DNA of 64,000 bases from Desulfosporosinus nitroreducens. GTDB taxonomy: Bacteria; Bacillota; Desulfitobacteriia; Desulfitobacteriales; Desulfitobacteriaceae. Position 1 is the first letter of the stretch. Every line of letters starts with the position of its first letter. This document shows, piece after piece, positions 18,116 through 27,757 of the stretch. The notes under the pieces were generated by a model that saw only the letters and a program-made list of their open reading frames with translations, was not told the origin of the DNA and ran no database searches. The stretch lies in assembly GCF_023897015.1 (NCBI RefSeq), contig NZ_JAMHFY010000012.1:1-64000 (forward strand). The letters run 5' to 3'. The position numbers were made by a program, and so were the translations under genes.

Positions 18116-20185
18116 TTAGGGATTAAGAATTAGGCGGTTTTTCTCTTGCAGTGAAGCTAGATCATTTGCTTTGATTACTCCCTTAGACACGGTGTATAGT
18201 GTATTTTTAATATATAGTATTCGTTCAATCGACTTAGAGCCGTAATACTGCTGACCGGCTTTTAATAGGTCCGTTTGCTCAAGATGTGATATTTTACCTC
18301 TTAGGGTAAAGCCACTGTTTAGATCAAAGTGATAGACATAGGCTCCTTGGAATGAAAATGTGCCATATTGGGGAACCGAAGGATTGGTGACAGGGTTTTT
18401 AACTTCCATCAAAGTAACCGGGAACGACAAAAGACCAGTATCTTTATTGAAAAGCAGCGCCTTCTGGTTGTGAAGCACTTCAGAATCAGTTCCGCGATCT
18501 CCAATGGTCGTTTTAAACATCTCCACAGGATTGCTAACGTCGGTCACATCAAAGACGGCAAGTTTCATTCCCAGATAGTAAGCATTAGAACCCCTGGGCG
18601 TACCGGGAAGAATGCCTTGGTCGTTTGTTTGGCTTAGCTCAACGGTTTCTTTACCAAACCCGATGATATGGTTCTCGTCATAGGGGTGGAGATAATCACT
18701 GTATCCCGGTATTTTAAGAGCTCCTAATATTTTAGGAGCAACAGGGTCCTTGAGATCAAGCACAAAAAAGGGATCTACATTCTTAAAAGTAACCATGTAA
18801 CCACGGTCTCCCATGAAACGTACGGAATATATCCGTTCTCCTGGGGCAATATCTTCGATCTTTCCAAGCAATTGGAGGGTTTGATCTAAGATATAAACAT
18901 TATTTTTAGAAGTATTTTCATCTGAGCGCCAGATCTGGCCTTTAGTCGTAGCAATTCTAAAGTGACCGTTGTACTCGTCCATTGAAAACTGGTTCAGAAT
19001 GGTTCCTGGCACGCTCCCCTGAGCTTTGAACTCAGCTCCGTCCTGATCTAGACTAAACCGATAGAGAGCCGTTGCAGTGTCAAATGAACTTGGATGTATT
19101 TGACCAATCGCAGGAGCCACAGAGGAATTGGGTACTGCCTGTGGCAAGGGCGAAGGTTCTTCAATCCTCTCATATTGAGTCACTGCAACATAAAGATTGG
19201 AGGTTGAAGCGTAAATATTCTGACCTGAGCCCAGATACGAAGATACTTTCATTTCTTGATCTTTTTGATCCAGATTAAGACTTGCAATCAATAGATAATT
19301 AGGTTCTATGAAGTTTGGAAAGTAATGGATATTTGGATAATCAATGGAAACAAATTCCTCGTTGCTTAGAGTGTCGCGATAACTTGGTAAGGATGGTTCC
19401 AGCCCTTGGTTCATTATTTGGTATGTGTTTAAGTACTTGTTAGCCATTAAGTATAGAGTTGAACCGATCTTACGAGAAGAGATGTAATCTCCGTCAAGTT
19501 CTACCTCGCGAATTTTCGTTAGATTCGATTTATCGGCTAGGTCATAAATAATCGCTTTAACAGTAGATTTATGAGCTATTGGTGGATATATCATTGATTT
19601 TGATTGCTCTTCTGTTGATTGGTCTATGGCAGGATTAGCAGGAAGTACTTCTTGATAGCCTGCATTGCCGATTAATATTAGATGTTGATCATCGACAAAC
19701 AGTTCTCGAGGGGAAAATTCACTCTCCTTAAAACTGATACGTTGCACGATTTTCATTTGATCAGAGGGATCGGCTTGGGTTATGATAAGCTCCTGGTTAT
19801 TAACTTGATAGATATATTTGCCATCATTTTTGACAATATCTGCTTCATCAACTCCGGTTACTTGAATATTTGTTGCAGAAAAATCTGTATTTCCTCCAAG
19901 CGGAATACTCGAAGCGGCGGGGGCTGGGTCGGCAGACTTTACAGCACCGGAATTAGTGATATTATCCATTGCTATTGCTCCAGTAACTACCCCTTCCCCC
20001 ATATAGGCTCTCGAAATTTCCACAGTTTCCAAAATGCTGCGCAACTTTTCAACTGATCCAATTACAGGCAGGCTTTGTTCTTGGGCTATAGCTATACTTT
20101 GCTTTGGTGCTTTATTCATGTTATTTATGGTAATTGCAATTGTAAAAACTGAAAGCAGGCCAAGTATGTACCAGAATCTTTTCAT
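18116..20185 (-). CDS. Secreted beta-propeller domain protein (DUF2133-type)
   Basis: Encodes 689 residues. An N-terminal membrane anchor or signal segment (about 4-22, WYILGLLSVFTIAITI) is followed by a helix and a low-complexity stretch. The family signature TNIQVTGVDEADIVKNDGKY starts the propeller near residue 105. Repeated strand motifs such as NQELIITQAD, IYVAVT-like and HYFDLN-like blades fill the rest. Members are extracellular or membrane-anchored proteins of unknown function with predicted Ca/metal sites. AGGGGG stands upstream of the ATG. It is monocistronic with its own terminator. Confidence 0.85.
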   Translation of the reverse strand: MKRFWYILGLLSVFTIAITINNMNKAPKQSIAIAQEQSLPVIGSVEKLRSILETVEISRAYMGEGVVTGAIAMDNITNSGAVKSADPAPAASSIPLGGNTDFSATNIQVTGVDEADIVKNDGKYIYQVNNQELIITQADPSDQMKIVQRISFKESEFSPRELFVDDQHLILIGNAGYQEVLPANPAIDQSTEEQSKSMIYPPIAHKSTVKAIIYDLADKSNLTKIREVELDGDYISSRKIGSTLYLMANKYLNTYQIMNQGLEPSLPSYRDTLSNEEFVSIDYPNIHYFPNFIEPNYLLIASLNLDQKDQEMKVSSYLGSGQNIYASTSNLYVAVTQYERIEEPSPLPQAVPNSSVAPAIGQIHPSSFDTATALYRFSLDQDGAEFKAQGSVPGTILNQFSMDEYNGHFRIATTKGQIWRSDENTSKNNVYILDQTLQLLGKIEDIAPGERIYSVRFMGDRGYMVTFKNVDPFFVLDLKDPVAPKILGALKIPGYSDYLHPYDENHIIGFGKETVELSQTNDQGILPGTPRGSNAYYLGMKLAVFDVTDVSNPVEMFKTTIGDRGTDSEVLHNQKALLFNKDTGLLSFPVTLMEVKNPVTNPSVPQYGTFSFQGAYVYHFDLNSGFTLRGKISHLEQTDLLKAGQQYYGSKSIERILYIKNTLYTVSKGVIKANDLASLQEKNRLILNP

Positions 20186-20308
20186 CTTAAATCCCCCTTT
20201 TAAAATCCATCTGAGTTACCTTAATTTATTAGACGAATTCCGGAGTATAAATCTGACGATATCTAGGAGGGAGTATATCAGTGAAGAATAATTATTCAAT
20301 ATGTATTT

Positions 20309-20524
20309 TTAGTCCCCGCCGCCTCCACAACTACCTCCATCACTGCTTCCGGAATCACACCCGCCGTAATCTCCTCCGGAATAATCACTTTCAGTATAGT
20401 TAAGTCCATCAGATGATACATGAAAATTGGAATGTGAGCTTGATCTATGACTGGGAGAGGAAAGAAGAGGTATTAGACCGATTACTGCTAAAACCACAAG
20501 AAAAATAATCAAAAAGATCTCCAT
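20309..20524 (-). CDS. Small membrane protein with a Gly/Ser/Cys-rich tail
   Basis: Encodes 71 residues: one strongly hydrophobic N-terminal helix (residues 3-20) and then a Ser/His-rich linker. The tail is built of G, S, D and C and ends CGGGGD, with three cysteines. GGGAGG lies seven bases before the ATG, supporting expression. Glycine/cysteine-rich tails like this occur in TPM-type and other small membrane proteins, but I do not recognise a family. The next gene upstream on the same strand is another small protein, with a terminator between. Confidence 0.6.
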   Translation of the reverse strand: MEIFLIIFLVVLAVIGLIPLLSSPSHRSSSHSNFHVSSDGLNYTESDYSGGDYGGCDSGSSDGGSCGGGGD

Positions 20525-20597
20525 AAATAGGCCTCCCTTATCGAAAATTGGCTAGGAAATTACTAATTCCCATTTTTTAAAGAACTGACTAGAAAAA

Positions 20598-20666
20598 CCC
20601 CCTTACATAAGACACAGAAAATGAACCAATATGTGGTTCTCTTTTTTTTGTGTCTGCTGCAAGGGG
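20598..20666 (-). terminator. Three-tier nested hairpin, terminator of the 57-residue gene
   Basis: Three stems nest: CCCCTT (20599-20604) with AAGGGG (20661-20666), AGACACA (20610-20616) with TGTGTCT (20649-20655), and GAACCA (20623-20628) with TGGTTC (20634-20639). On the minus strand the outer stem is followed by GTTTTTC. On the plus strand the inner stem is followed by TCTTTTTTTT, so either strand could terminate here. Confidence 0.7.
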
Positions 20667-20709
20667 ATTATACTGTCTTGACGGGCATTTTTAAGTAAAT
20701 TATCAATTA

Positions 20710-20883
20710 CTACTCGGCCTTTTTAAAAATCGACCAAGGTGTATCAACGGCTTTACCATCTTCCAACATTTTTTGTACAGTTCCAGGAGTATAGAAACCA
20801 GCTTTTTCTGTTTTGAATAGGCACTCTTCTAAGGATATTTCTTCCCAAGTATCTTCGCCTTTTAATTGAGTTAAAAATTTCAT
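20710..20883 (-). CDS. Small protein of 57 residues, unknown function
   Basis: An ATG at 20883 with GGAGG nine bases upstream opens a 57-residue frame. It starts MKFLTQLKGEDTWEEI and ends with TPWSIFKKAE before TAG. The composition is ordinary (charged, one cysteine, Trp near both ends) and codon use matches the neighbours. A strong ribosome site and a following terminator argue for a real monocistronic gene. I do not recognise the family. The stretch 20884-21182 upstream shows nothing clear beyond AT-rich sequence and a GC hairpin near 21000. Confidence 0.65.
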   Translation of the reverse strand: MKFLTQLKGEDTWEEISLEECLFKTEKAGFYTPGTVQKMLEDGKAVDTPWSIFKKAE

Positions 20884-21182
20884 ATAACTAATCCTCCGTT
20901 TATGAATTTTAAAGACAACCCTAATTATAGCAGGAAATACCTCTCAAGTGAACTACCCCGCTTACACTTCGTGAGGAAAGAAAAAACTGCCATAGCGGAA
21001 GGCTGGGGGCTTCCGGTAAGCCCCTCAATGTATGTAACATTGGAATCTCATTGGAGTTACTGAAAATTAAAAATGGGTTTCCAATGATTTTAAGCAGGAT
21101 AAGGGTTTCAGATACGGAATTTATATAGAACTTAAAATTTGTAAGTTTAAAGAATTCAATTAACAAATGGAGGTTTCTGCAA

Positions 21183-22025
21183 GTGAGAAAGTTGCAAGTA
21201 ACAATCTTGGTAGAAAACACAGTGGGAGTTTCGGTGGGGATCTTAGCCGAGTGGGGGTTGTCTATGCTCCTGGATTTTGGGGATGAGGAGATTTTGTTCG
21301 ATGCCGGGGAGCAAGGCAATCTTATCAATAACGCGCAGATTCTGGGACACGATCTGAGACATATTAATCGTATAATCCTAAGCCATGGACATTATGATCA
21401 CACGGGCGGACTTTTTAAACTCCTGCAATATAGAGGGGCAATCCCAGTTTATGCTCATCCGGATTTGTTTGCAGGACACTTTGGCAAGGGAGGGGAAGGG
21501 CAAGCAAATAGATATATTGGTGTACCGCACTGTCTAAAACTGCTAGAGAGTGCAGGAGCCGAGTTTCACTGGCACAGTAAACCGTTTGAATTGAGGCCGG
21601 GACTTTGGCTAAGTGGGGAAATACCGCGAGAAACACCGTTCGAACATATAGAGGATCAGTTGATTGAGATAAAGGGAGAGAATGTAGTTCATGATAGAAT
21701 TAGGGATGATCTAAGTCTTTTTTATGTAACAGACAGAGGGTTAATCATACTGCTCGGTTGCGCTCACTCTGGATTAGTGAATATCGTAGAACATGCGAAG
21801 AGGGTAACTAATGAGAACAAAGTAAGAGCAATTATCGGAGGGACTCATCTTGGCCGGGCTACTCTCGATCAACAGCTAAAGACGATAGACTATCTTCGAG
21901 GACTTGATTTAGAGTGTTTAGCGCCTAATCACTGTACAGGATTAGGCGTATTAAGTAAGCTGGCGGCAGAATTTCCTAGTGCTTTCAAATGGGCCATGGC
22001 AGGCAGTACGTTGGATTTTAAATAG
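21183..22025 (+). CDS. MBL-fold metallo-hydrolase (methanopterin-synthase-like subfamily)
   Basis: Encodes 280 residues. The metallo-beta-lactamase motif is SHGHYDHTGGL, with the later histidines in GCAHSGLVNI and GGTHLGRAT and the C-terminal APNHCTG. The layout matches the subfamily named after 7,8-dihydropterin-6-methyl-aminobenzene phosphate synthase. Most bacterial members have no proven substrate. The start is GTG at 21183, with GGAGG nine bases before it. It converges on the frameshifted MBL gene, overlapping its 3' end by eight bases. No operon partner is seen. Confidence 0.82.
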   Translation: MRKLQVTILVENTVGVSVGILAEWGLSMLLDFGDEEILFDAGEQGNLINNAQILGHDLRHINRIILSHGHYDHTGGLFKLLQYRGAIPVYAHPDLFAGHFGKGGEGQANRYIGVPHCLKLLESAGAEFHWHSKPFELRPGLWLSGEIPRETPFEHIEDQLIEIKGENVVHDRIRDDLSLFYVTDRGLIILLGCAHSGLVNIVEHAKRVTNENKVRAIIGGTHLGRATLDQQLKTIDYLRGLDLECLAPNHCTGLGVLSKLAAEFPSAFKWAMAGSTLDFK

Positions 22026-22867
22026 AGGAAGGATGGTCAGTTCGATCAACGAAACGTCCTTGATCGGGAACCGCTATTTCCTTAAAATCATGGGACAACA
22101 TATCCAAATGTCGTCTTAACTCCTCGCCCTGCATTGGCTGACCATGACTCGGAATAACTAATGATGGCTTTAAGTCTCTTAGTTGTTTTACAGATGTTTC
22201 TGCTGCCTCCCAGTCAGTTGTCAAGTAAGCGGGAGGACCACTTATTTGCTCGTTTTGAGTAATCACAGACAACAACGATTCTTGTTTTACCGTCGTAAAG
22301 GCATCTCCGGGAATCAGAATTCGGTCTGAGTCTCGAAACAGAGCAATGTGTCCTTCTGTGTGGCCGGGCGTAAGAATCCACTTCCAACCAGGCAACCCAG
22401 GAATGCTTTGGTCAGAAGGGAGAGGGTTGGCCCGATAACCTATGTCAATACTGGTGTGAGGGAAAGGATGGAGACATCTCTGCCACCATGCCTCCGCCTA
22501 CGCTGGGATCGCCCATCGGATAATCTTTGTTGCCGGTAATGTAGGGGAGTTCCAACTCGTGAGCATAAACTGGAATATCCCAGTGATTGGAGAGCTTTAT
22601 TAACGATCCAATGTGGTCAAAATGGCCGTGAGTAAGAATAATAGCTTGTGGACGGCTACTCTCCCCGAAGCGTTTTTCAGCGGATTCAATAATAAAATCA
22701 GCAGAATTCTCAAGACCCGTGTCAACTAGAATCCAGTCACTTGCCTTGTCAGGTTTTCCGACCATAAAAGCATTGACAATCGTAAATTGCAAGACGAGAA
22801 TATCAAGGCTTGCTTCCTTTGATGAGGTTGTCAATTTTGATAATAGTTCAACCATTTTAGTTCCCAA
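22018..22867 (-). pseudogene. MBL-fold hydrolase split by a +1 frameshift
   Basis: Two adjoining minus-strand frames make up one glyoxalase II-like MBL protein. The first (22867 to about 22445) holds ILTHGHFDHIGS and breaks off after the Pro-rich stretch near 22455. The second (to 22018) continues with GYRANPLPSDQ, WILTPGHTEGHIALF and IPSHGQPM, giving the remaining metal ligands. The total of 850 bases is one more than a multiple of three, so a single extra base near 22450-22465 explains the break. Both halves look well conserved, so a recent mutation or a sequencing error is likely. Confidence 0.75.
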
Positions 22868-22899
22868 TTTTAATCCCCCCAGCTTTTAATCAATTCCGA

Positions 22900-23192
22900 G
22901 ACTCCCACTTCAAGTGGGTGTTCCTTATTCTACTTCGGCGACGAAAGCCTCGAGGGTTTCGCCGAGCCGCCTTCCTAATAGAAAAACATTTAGCGGCGAA
23001 GGAGGTAGACTCCATCCTGCGGCGCGAATGTATTCGTCTATGGATATTGCGCCTTCGGCGTAAGTTTATCCTCAGCGCAATTGTATTCGTTACGGGCCGT
23101 GCGCTTTCGGCGATAATCTCCACCGGAGACTATCGTACTGGAGACTTACGTCACCGAAGCTCGATGTTCAGCTTTAGCTAAACGAGTTCACT
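22900..23192. repeat. GC-rich repeat block between the MBL and hen1 genes
   Basis: The block opens with a CCCACTT/AAGTGGG hairpin (22905-22917). Unlike its surroundings it is rich in short palindromes, such as CTTCGGCG, TTCGCCG, GCGCCTTCGGCG and two copies of TGTATTCGT. It also has an imperfect direct repeat GGAGACTATCGTACT / GGAGACTTACGTCAC. It ends with 23155-23192, which matches 93-109 and, inverted, 55298-55330. Apparent ORFs inside it are compositional artefacts. The following 23193-23533 is AT-rich leader of hen1 with a weak hairpin (TTTGTC/GACAAA, 23465-23503). Confidence 0.55.
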
Positions 23193-23533
23193 AGAGGTAA
23201 AGAGTAAAGTGTATTTAATACAATTCAGGTGGTGACTTTTATTGTCTGTCCCAGCTCAACTAAATATTCTGCTTACATCAAATAACTTTTGGTTAATTAT
23301 CTTAGAAAAATCTCTAGCTTCAATCTAATAAGGAACTTCGTAGTGTTGCACTACTAAGTAAGACGCTCGCGTTATTTTTGGGGCTCATGGGATGACGATG
23401 ATCTGTCTTGGATAAATTAAATTGGGATTAGACATTAAGGATCAGTTGAGAGAATGACATTAATTTTGTCCCCTCTGCGCTTATTAGGGCATAACTAGAC
23501 AAAGTCGGCTAAGTTGATAAGGAGTTTTTTTAC

Positions 23534-25033
23534 ATGCAGTTAGCAATTAAGGCTTCAGGGGAAGGGGCCAAAGCCTTATCGTTTCTCCTGGCAAAGAACC
23601 CACAGAATTTATATGATCGGACTGAAAAAGGTTATCGTGTTCGTTTAACCTATACGGTTTTCACGGCAACAGAAGTGGAAGTGATCTTGTTTGTTACACT
23701 TGATCCGGTTGAACTGGTTAAAAACAGTCCGGACGCGTTCAAGATTACGCAATATATTAACGACCGGGAATTTGTTGTAAGCAGTCTATTTTGTTCGTAT
23801 GTCCGTTCGGCTTTAGGGACAGCCCTTAATGGCCGGACTTTAGAGGAATATCTCCCTTGGGTAAATCATGCTTTTAAACTTAATTTATGTTTTGGACCGC
23901 TTGCTTCAGATATGCCGGATTCCGTCGTAAGAAGGCTTTTCGAGCCGTTAGCTTACGATGTCAATATTGAATATGGACAAACGAATTATCAATTTAAGCT
24001 GAAAGATAAAAGTTCTGCGAGATTTCTAAACCTTCAGGGCGAAGTCACTCTTCAAAATGCTTTAAAGCATTTGTATGTACTTATACCGGCACTAGACAAT
24101 TATAAGCATTACTTTATGGATGAACGGGAAATCGAGAAACTTCAACGCTATGGAGAAGGGTGGTTGGTGGAACATCCGCTCAACCAAATGATTATCAAAC
24201 GTTCGTTGAGGTTTAGAGAACTTATTGATAAAGTACCTCCAGAACTAAAGGGCAAAACTTCTGAGTATTTCAACTCAGACACTATATATGAAGCCCTATC
24301 GAAGGGTTCCAAGGAATCTGTAGAATCATTACAAGAACAAGAACCACAGCTGAGAGAAGAACATAATCTGGACAAATCATGGAAACCAGAGGAGCCCCAA
24401 ATAAATGATGCAAAACCTGTAATAACTCTGAACGAACAGCGTTACCAAGCTATAGTAAAGATTATTGAAAGGTTACCCTCGAAAGAGACAATTGTTGATT
24501 TTGGTGCGGGAGAAGGAAAATTATCCGTGCGTTTGGGTAATATTCCCCAGGTTCAAGAAATTCTAGCAGTTGAGCCGACGGAAAAGTTACTGCTCAGAGC
24601 CATTAAACGTTTTGCTCAAGCAAGTCTCCAGGACGGCTATGTTTCCCCCACCCCCCTCTGGGGTTCCTTTTATTATTATGATGAGAGAATGCGGAATAAA
24701 GATGTCATGATTCTAGGTGAGGTAATCGAACATATAGATGAGCATCGGTTACCCAGGGTCATGGAAACGATTTTTGGAAGTTATCAGCCTAAGACTCTGA
24801 TTATGACGACCCCTAATGTTGAATATAACCGAATTTACGAAATGCAAGAAGAGGTGCGCCATAAAGATCATCGATTTGAATGGACCCGGGCTGAATTTGC
24901 ACAGTGGAGTAACAGTTGGGCAAGCCAATACTCTTATCAGGTTGAGATTGACGGAATTGGACTAGAAGTCGAGGGAGTGGGTCATCCAACTCAGATCGCT
25001 ATTTTCTCTAGACAGGTGGGGTTAGAAAAATGA
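23534..25033 (+). CDS. hen1: Bacterial Hen1: 3'-terminal RNA ribose 2'-O-methyltransferase
   Basis: Encodes 499 residues. The N-terminal half is the bacterial Hen1-specific domain (starting MQLAIKASGEGAKALSFLL), which in Clostridium thermocellum stimulates the partner ligase. A low-complexity charged linker (about 265-295) leads to the methyltransferase, with SAM motif VDFGAGEGKLSVRLG near 321 and metal-binding GEVIEHIDEH near 395. The enzyme 2'-O-methylates a cleaved RNA end before ligation, protecting the repaired site. A ribosome site (AAGGAG) precedes the ATG. It overlaps pnkp by four bases, so the two are coupled. Confidence 0.94.
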   Translation: MQLAIKASGEGAKALSFLLAKNPQNLYDRTEKGYRVRLTYTVFTATEVEVILFVTLDPVELVKNSPDAFKITQYINDREFVVSSLFCSYVRSALGTALNGRTLEEYLPWVNHAFKLNLCFGPLASDMPDSVVRRLFEPLAYDVNIEYGQTNYQFKLKDKSSARFLNLQGEVTLQNALKHLYVLIPALDNYKHYFMDEREIEKLQRYGEGWLVEHPLNQMIIKRSLRFRELIDKVPPELKGKTSEYFNSDTIYEALSKGSKESVESLQEQEPQLREEHNLDKSWKPEEPQINDAKPVITLNEQRYQAIVKIIERLPSKETIVDFGAGEGKLSVRLGNIPQVQEILAVEPTEKLLLRAIKRFAQASLQDGYVSPTPLWGSFYYYDERMRNKDVMILGEVIEHIDEHRLPRVMETIFGSYQPKTLIMTTPNVEYNRIYEMQEEVRHKDHRFEWTRAEFAQWSNSWASQYSYQVEIDGIGLEVEGVGHPTQIAIFSRQVGLEK

Positions 25034-27636
25034 GTCAACAGATTGCACTTCCCCATGCAGGAATCGTCTTGCTGGTGGGACCGTCAAATAGTGGGAAAAC
25101 AACATTGCTAAATCAACTCGTAGAACGAGAAGTATTATTGCGGTCGGAAATAGTGAGCTCTGATCAGTTCAGAGTTTTGGTTTCAGACATGGATTATATA
25201 GATTTAAAAAAACACTCTAAGGATGAACAGGAAGTACTCTATGCAAAGTATCAACAGATTTCTCAGAGTGCCTTTGAAGCAATGAGTGCGCTCATTAATA
25301 CTCGCTGCGCGTTGGGTAAACTAACAGTGGTTGATGCGACTCATCTCTGGCCTGAAGATCGAAAAAACTATATTATTTTAGCCTCTAAAAACCACGTATC
25401 GGCTATGGCCATTGTCTTAGATTTACCAGAAAAGATACTCTTGGACAGGGATGCTCAGCGAGAGTTGCCCAGAGGACGAAATCGGATCAACCAGCAGGTG
25501 CGGAATTTTAAAAATAACCTTCATTCTTTAAAAACGGAGGGCTTCTCGACCGTAAATATTTTAAATGAGCGCCAACTTGAACAAAGTACTTTTATACGCC
25601 TCTCAAACCCTTTAGTAAAAGAGGCAGGAGCGGGTCTTGATTTTATTGGAGATATTCACGGTTGTTATGATGAGTTTTTAGAGTTGCTGGATAAGCTCGG
25701 TTATAACCAAAATGAAGAGGGTCTGTATGTTCATCCTGAAGGCCGTAAACTTGTGTCTGTAGGAGATATTTTAGGACGAGGACCGAAGAGCATTGCGTGT
25801 ATAAAATTTTTCCAGGAGCATGTAGAGCAGGATCTTGCTTACATGGTGGATAGCAATCATGGCTGGAAGATTGCACGTTGGCTTTCGGGTCGTAAGGTCG
25901 AACTGACTCATGGGGACGAAAAGGTTGCAGCGGAATTTGAACACTATGAACATAATCAGGGAAAAGAGGCAACAGATCGTTTCAAAGAACAGGTCAAGAA
26001 TTTCCTCCTCGCTGCGCCCTCCAATCTCGTGTTTAGCAAAAACGGAGTCGAGGGGATTGTAGCCACGCATGCTGGGATTAGGGATACATATATCGGAAAG
26101 CAATCAAATACAATTAGTGATTTTTGCCGCTATGGAGATACTGATGGGGTGCATGAGGATGGTAAGCCGATTCGCAAGGACTGGTTTGCTGAACATCAAT
26201 CAGGAGAGATAATTGTTTGGGGGCATGATCCAAATCATCAACCGCTGGTTGTTAATAACACGATTAATATTGATCAAGGTGTCGTTTTTGGCGGCAGATT
26301 AACCGCCTATCGCTATCCGAAAAAGGCATTTGTGTGGGTAGAGGCACACAAGGATTACGCAGAAGACCCGGAGAGTCTTTGGCATAAATGGAAAAAAGAA
26401 CGCTTTAGTCCTCCGAATATCCAGAGTTTTCTCAGCGGATACTCCGTTAACACTGAGGACTATGGAGAAATAAGAGTTAAGGAGGAATATGTTAAATCTT
26501 CAATTGAAGAAGTATCCCACTATACAGTACCTATAGAAGAACTAGTCTATATTCCCCCGACCATGAGCCCGGCACCAGAACCTTCATCGCTTCAGGATTA
26601 TCTGGAACATCCTAAAGAAGCTTTTGATTATTACCGAGATCAAAACGTAACCAAGATGGTCGTAGAGAAGAAGCATATGGGAAGTCGGGCAATCTTTCTC
26701 CTATTTAAGGATGAAGAATCTGCAGTGAATTATGTGGGAAGTCCAACTCTTGGAACCATCTATACAAGGACTGGCAGACCATTTTTTGATCAGGCCATGA
26801 CCAGAATGATTGTGAGGCAACTTAACGCCGATTTAACAAGCGCCAAGTACTTTGCTAAGCATAAAACAGATTTTGTTTTGCTCGATGCGGAAGCTCTGCC
26901 TTGGAATTTAAAGGCTAAAGAATTAATCAGTGCTCAGTACGCTCATGTATCTGAAGTTGCGTTAATGGATCGCAGAAAAATCTTGGAGAAACTGGAGCAA
27001 GCTCAAGAAAAAGGTTGGGATGTAGGTTCGTGGATAGAAGAATTTAAGCTTAAATTGGGAAATGCAAAAGTTTTTAGAGAAGTGTTTCCAAAGTACTGTT
27101 GGGATACTCAGGGGATTGAAGGAATAAAAATCGCGCCGTTCCATATTCTCGCCCACAGTGAACAAACGTTTTTTGACCAATCTCATATTTGGCATATGGA
27201 AGAGACCAGAGAACTCGCTAAGCTGTCTGATTTATTCATAGAAACGGAGTTTAAAGTTGTTACGGATGAAGCCTCTGAGCAAGAAGCTATTCGTTGGTGG
27301 CAGGAAATTACAGAAGATGGCCATGAAGGATTTGTGGTTAAGCCTGAGACCTATATCGCCAGAAATAATAAAGGTAGAATAATTCAACCCGCGATTAAGG
27401 TCAGAGGGAGAAAATACCTCCATATTATTTATGGAATTGATTACTTGCAACCTGAGAATCTAACCCGTTTAAAAAACCGTAATGTTAGTCGCAAGCAACG
27501 CCATGCCTTAATGGAATTTGCCTTGGGAATTGAAGGGGTTAAGCGTTTTGTCAGAACAGAGTCGGTAGCTCGAATACATGAATGCGTTTTAGCAACATTG
27601 GCCTTGGAGGCTGAACCAGTTGACCCCAGGTTATAG
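25030..27636 (+). CDS. pnkp: Polynucleotide kinase-phosphatase-ligase (Pnkp)
   Basis: Encodes 868 residues with three catalytic modules. The 5'-kinase has P-loop GPSNSGKTT at about 17-25. The metallophosphatase has GDIHGCYDE (D208, H210), GDILGRGP, SNHGW and the later THAG and WGHDP motifs. The adenylyltransferase has nucleotidyl lysine K548 in KHMG. Together they heal and, with Hen1, seal ribotoxin-cleaved RNA such as anticodon-nicked tRNA. The phosphatase motif usually written GNHD reads SNHG here, which keeps the metal-binding Asn and His. Length and module order match the family. It is the last gene of the two-gene operon. Confidence 0.95.
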   Translation: MSQQIALPHAGIVLLVGPSNSGKTTLLNQLVEREVLLRSEIVSSDQFRVLVSDMDYIDLKKHSKDEQEVLYAKYQQISQSAFEAMSALINTRCALGKLTVVDATHLWPEDRKNYIILASKNHVSAMAIVLDLPEKILLDRDAQRELPRGRNRINQQVRNFKNNLHSLKTEGFSTVNILNERQLEQSTFIRLSNPLVKEAGAGLDFIGDIHGCYDEFLELLDKLGYNQNEEGLYVHPEGRKLVSVGDILGRGPKSIACIKFFQEHVEQDLAYMVDSNHGWKIARWLSGRKVELTHGDEKVAAEFEHYEHNQGKEATDRFKEQVKNFLLAAPSNLVFSKNGVEGIVATHAGIRDTYIGKQSNTISDFCRYGDTDGVHEDGKPIRKDWFAEHQSGEIIVWGHDPNHQPLVVNNTINIDQGVVFGGRLTAYRYPKKAFVWVEAHKDYAEDPESLWHKWKKERFSPPNIQSFLSGYSVNTEDYGEIRVKEEYVKSSIEEVSHYTVPIEELVYIPPTMSPAPEPSSLQDYLEHPKEAFDYYRDQNVTKMVVEKKHMGSRAIFLLFKDEESAVNYVGSPTLGTIYTRTGRPFFDQAMTRMIVRQLNADLTSAKYFAKHKTDFVLLDAEALPWNLKAKELISAQYAHVSEVALMDRRKILEKLEQAQEKGWDVGSWIEEFKLKLGNAKVFREVFPKYCWDTQGIEGIKIAPFHILAHSEQTFFDQSHIWHMEETRELAKLSDLFIETEFKVVTDEASEQEAIRWWQEITEDGHEGFVVKPETYIARNNKGRIIQPAIKVRGRKYLHIIYGIDYLQPENLTRLKNRNVSRKQRHALMEFALGIEGVKRFVRTESVARIHECVLATLALEAEPVDPRL

Positions 27637-27691
27637 AATGCTAGCGATTTTTGGGTTATAAAAAAGTTACAACTCATTTTGTGGGTTTTAA

Positions 27692-27720
27692 TTGATTATT
27701 TAGAGAGGTTTATGTATAAT
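27692..27720 (+). promoter_or_regulatory. Promoter of the polyamine operon
   Basis: TTGATT (27692-27697) and TATAAT (27715-27720) are separated by 17 bases, 37 bases before the next ATG. Confidence 0.7.
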
Positions 27721-27757
27721 TTGCAGTGTTGTAAAAGTGATTGGAGGGTGCTGAAAA

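Noticed and set aside
22890-23181. Overlapping frames on both strands in the GC-rich block
   Set aside because: Arg/Leu-rich compositional artefacts of repeat sequence, no ribosome sites, mutually overlapping.
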